A DNA stretch of 64,000 nt from Pyruvatibacter sp. Lineage in GTDB: Bacteria; Pseudomonadota; Alphaproteobacteria; CGMCC-115125. The stretch spans positions 630,501 through 694,500 of the forward strand of contig NZ_JAVJSC010000003.1 in assembly GCF_040219635.1 (NCBI RefSeq), read 5' to 3'. A model generated the notes under the pieces. The model did not search any database. It had not been told where the DNA came from and saw only the letters and a list, made by a program, of their open reading frames with translations. A program made the position numbers and the translations under genes. Positions 62,242 to 64,000 of this stretch are shown one piece after another. How positions within the stretch are numbered: position 1 is the stretch's first letter; each line of letters begins with the position of its first letter.

Positions 62242-62862
62242 ATGTGGAGTTTGCAGCGAATCCTGCGCTGGGCAGCCGCCGGGCTGTTGGGCCTTATGTT
62301 GTCTCCTGTGGTCAGTGAGTTCTTTATCGAACTTGCCCGCGAGCGCGGCGTTTACGATAACCCAACAGAAACGTTGGAAGGCGGCATAGCCATGTTGTCT
62401 GGCCTCGTAAACTCACAATACTTCATATCCACATTAGCACTAGTTGCTGGACTCAGCGTTGGCCTGTGGCTGGACCACTTCCTGCGCCGCATTGAGCGCA
62501 AACATGCGCCTGAAGCGACTGCCGGTGAACAAGAAGACAAAGAAACAAGACGGCCCTTGTCTATGGACGACACTGTTTTGCTTGCGAAAGTCGAAGAGCT
62601 TGCGTCGAAGCTGTTATCTCATGGTCAATTTAGCGAAGAGAAGCCGCGCTTATTGGAGCTTTATAGAGAAATAGCCGAGGCAAAGCACGGGTACTTGTTC
62701 AATCAGCCTACATACTTGGCACTAGATGAGTTTCTCGCGGCTTGTGGGTTGCATATCGAAAATAGGAAGGAACCACGCGCAAAAGAGGAATGGAATGAGG
62801 TCCGAGCCAACATAAAAAAATACGCTTTTGACCTGCGCAACAAACTCAGTGGGCGCATTTAA
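62242..62862 (+). CDS. Passenger membrane protein, unrecognised
   Basis: A 206-residue protein with two predicted transmembrane helices (about residues 7-27, RILRWAAAGLLGLMLSPVVS, and 57-77, YFISTLALVAGLSVGLWLDH). A charged, Glu/Lys-rich C-terminal half follows (EEKPRLLELYREIAEAKHGY, EEWNEVRANIKKYAFDLRNK), likely helical or coiled-coil. I do not recognise the family. It lies within the insertion and its codons are AT-richer than those of the chromosome. It faces towards the DUF6471 gene, with stops 3 bases apart. Confidence 0.7.
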   Translation: MWSLQRILRWAAAGLLGLMLSPVVSEFFIELARERGVYDNPTETLEGGIAMLSGLVNSQYFISTLALVAGLSVGLWLDHFLRRIERKHAPEATAGEQEDKETRRPLSMDDTVLLAKVEELASKLLSHGQFSEEKPRLLELYREIAEAKHGYLFNQPTYLALDEFLAACGLHIENRKEPRAKEEWNEVRANIKKYAFDLRNKLSGRI

Positions 62863-62864
62863 TC

Positions 62865-63092
62865 CTAGATAAAGTCTGTTTTCTCTGAAGCGCTTAGCGC
62901 CTTTAAGCAAGCCAGCATAAACGCTGCCGTAAACTTCCCCCGGCTCACCTTGTTTCTGAGGTTCCGTTCATCTTCGGAAACCCCAATTTCCGCCAATTTT
63001 TCAACTAACTGCGCGTAAGTCACGTTCTGCCGGGCCATTTCCGCCCGAATAATCCCACGGGCCTTGGCTTCCCAGTCTGTACGTTCCGGCAT
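62865..63092 (-). CDS. DUF6471 family small protein
   Basis: A 75-residue protein: TDWEAKARGIIRAEMARQNV, TYAQLVEKLAEIGVSEDERN, LRNKVSRGKFTAAFMLACLK. The pattern (helix, YAQLVEKL, RNKVSRGKFT) resembles a helix-turn-helix and the DUF6471 family, common on mobile elements. It may be a small DNA-binding regulator. ATG 63092 with GGAG upstream is preferred to TTG 63104. It is convergent with the passenger membrane gene and divergent from the transposase. Confidence 0.7.
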   Translation of the reverse strand: MPERTDWEAKARGIIRAEMARQNVTYAQLVEKLAEIGVSEDERNLRNKVSRGKFTAAFMLACLKALSASEKTDFI

Positions 63093-63190
63093 GTCATTCT
63101 CCAATTATGTGGCGAATGTCATCATATAGAGTGCGAAAGCCCTTGAAAAGATGATTATCTATCATCATATTTAGTGCACAAGCACTGGAA
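63093..63190. promoter_or_regulatory. AT-rich divergent region DUF6471 / transposase
   Basis: A 98-base AT-rich gap. A perfect 9-bp inverted repeat, TGTCATCAT (63117-63125) with ATGATGACA (63191-63199), spans it and reaches the transposase start. Possibly an operator for the DUF6471 protein or a translation-hiding stem. Confidence 0.35.
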
Positions 63191-64000
63191 ATGATGACAA
63201 TGGCACAGCACTTCTTACTTTCAGCCTCAGCCCGCACACTCTCGCTGGCAAAGGTCATGCGCCTGAGCGATCAGGAAGCCTATGACGCATTCAAGGCGCT
63301 GCGCTGGCATGAGAATGATGGGAACCCCATCTGTCCTCGCTGTGGCTGTGCAGAGGCTTACGAGTACGCCTCACGCCGCATCTTCAAGTGTAAGGGCTGT
63401 CATTCGCAGTTCTCAGTCACCACGGCAACCATCTTTGCCAGCCGCAAGCTGGCTTACCGGGATGTGCTGGCTGCCATCGCCCTGTTCGTGAATGGGGCCA
63501 AGGGCATGAGCGCCCTTCAACTGAGCCGCGATCTGGACGTTCAGTACAAGACGGCCTTCGTCCTGGCTCACAAGCTGCGTGAGGCTATGGGCGAGGAAAT
63601 GAAGCAAGCCAAGGTATCAGGCGACGTTGAGGTTGATGGGGCCTATTTCGGCGGTCATGTGAAGCCCGCCAACCGGAAGGCTGACCGCAAGGACTTGCGA
63701 TTGAAAGAAAACCGGACTGGCAAGCGTCGTGTGGTGGTTGTCCTGCGGGAACGTAATGGCCGCTCACTGCCGTTTGTGGTGAAGCATGAAGCCGACGCAG
63801 TGCCCACCATTGAGGCTCGCGTAGCCACTGGCTCAACGGTATATGCAGACGAAGCATCATCATGGGATGCCCTGCACGCCACCTATGAGACGAAGCGGGT
63901 CAATCACTCGGTTGAGTTCAAGGACAAGGACGCTTGCACGAACGAGGCTGAGAGCTTCTTTAGCCGCCTGCGCCGGGCTGAGATCGGCACGCACCACCAC
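63191..64000 (+). CDS. IS1595-family transposase (ISXO2-like), C-terminus beyond window
   Basis: An open frame of 270 codons to the edge. The N-terminal zinc ribbon has Cys48, Cys51, Cys67, Cys70 (CPRC ... CKGC). A short helix-turn-helix-like region (MSALQLSRDLDVQYKTAFVL) follows, then the DDE domain: Asp149 (VEVDGAYFGG), Asp220 (VYADEASSW) and probable Glu254 (TNEAESFFSRLRR). This matches the IS1595/ISXO2 transposase family, about 300-340 aa. It should move the element by a cut-and-paste or copy route with an 8-bp duplication. The start is ATG 63191; ATG 63194 and 63200 are also in frame. Confidence 0.88.
   Translation, partial: MMTMAQHFLLSASARTLSLAKVMRLSDQEAYDAFKALRWHENDGNPICPRCGCAEAYEYASRRIFKCKGCHSQFSVTTATIFASRKLAYRDVLAAIALFVNGAKGMSALQLSRDLDVQYKTAFVLAHKLREAMGEEMKQAKVSGDVEVDGAYFGGHVKPANRKADRKDLRLKENRTGKRRVVVVLRERNGRSLPFVVKHEADAVPTIEARVATGSTVYADEASSWDALHATYETKRVNHSVEFKDKDACTNEAESFFSRLRRAEIGTHHH

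Larger units (their letters stand above)
62171..64000 (+). mobile_element. IS1595-family insertion with passenger genes (right end outside window)
   Basis: The comM frame is interrupted at about 62170/62171. The inserted DNA has lower G+C (29/60 at 62641-62700, 26/60 at 62821-62880) and contains two unrelated small genes, then an IS1595-type transposase that continues past the window. A 9-bp inverted repeat (TTCGGTAGC 62174-62182, GCTACCGAA 62194-62202) is near the left edge. IS1595 elements normally make 8-bp target duplications, so GATGCTCG (62163-62170) or a shifted octamer should recur at the right end. Confidence 0.7.

Noticed and set aside
1..64000. CRISPR arrays, tRNA and rRNA genes
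   Set aside because: No regularly spaced direct repeats, no tRNA T-arm/acceptor pattern and no rRNA segment noticed by eye; a tRNAscan/Infernal run would be decisive.

Overview
The window looks like the origin-proximal part of an alphaproteobacterial chromosome. Support comes from the gene order (DUF3576-leuS-lptE-holA / parB-parA-rsmG-mnmG-mnmE / rho-hemJ-hemH-hemE / ppsR-maf-aroE-coaE-dnaQ / secB / hslUV / hisBHAF-E / dnaKJ-dapB / grpE-hrcA / rph-rdgB-hemW / rsmI-yraN-gshB), from CtrA- and CcrM-type sites, and from an alphaproteobacterial LexA box. Three hand-counted 60-base lines give 37/60 G+C in gshB, 27-29/60 in the presumed origin and 26-29/60 in the terminal insertion. I cannot name the genus; a marine or soil member of the Hyphomicrobiales/Parvibaculales type is my guess.

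Layout. 1-1092: 3' truncated porin gene. 1640-6806: DUF3576 lipoprotein, leuS, lptE, holA. 6835-12839 (minus): parB, parA, rsmG, mnmG, mnmE. Two perfect parS palindromes (9359-9374 and 11456-11471), each close to a perfect DnaA box, bracket mnmG. 12870-18386: DUF6489, a YyaL-type thioredoxin-domain protein, a dienelactone hydrolase, a quinone oxidoreductase and two overlapping PAS_5-like genes. 18431-22745 (minus): rho with a long leader, then hemJ, hemH, hemE. 22746-23291: AT-richer, gene-free gap between divergent hemE and ppsR, the classical alphaproteobacterial oriC position, with a perfect CtrA site, three GANTC sites and degenerate DnaA boxes. 23292-27040 (plus): overlapping ppsR-maf-aroE-coaE, then dnaQ. 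27050-34662: secB, fxsA, timA, mltA, smr, a TPR protein, hslUV and a PNPOx-like protein. 34822-39763: histidine cluster hisB-hisH-hisA-hisF, a pentapeptide-repeat gene, hisE and a HIT protein. 39902-44087: sugar/nucleoside kinase, EI24 membrane protein, small lipoprotein, nth, DUF2244, gpmA. 44118-52445: dapB, dnaJ, dnaK, alkB-like, a DUF3047-like protein, grpE, hrcA. 52622-61206: rph, rdgB, hemW, LppC-like lipoprotein, rsmI, yraN, BON lipoprotein, SirB1-like, gshB.

61248-64000: comM/yifB has a textbook alphaproteobacterial SOS box but is cut at codon 245 by an AT-richer mobile element. The element carries two passenger genes (an unrecognised two-helix membrane protein and a DUF6471 protein) and an IS1595-family transposase that runs off the window. 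This truncated SOS gene with a passenger-bearing IS is the most unusual part. The rest is mainly conserved housekeeping: chromosome replication and segregation, haem synthesis, protein folding and proteolysis, tRNA/rRNA modification, and histidine, lysine and CoA synthesis.
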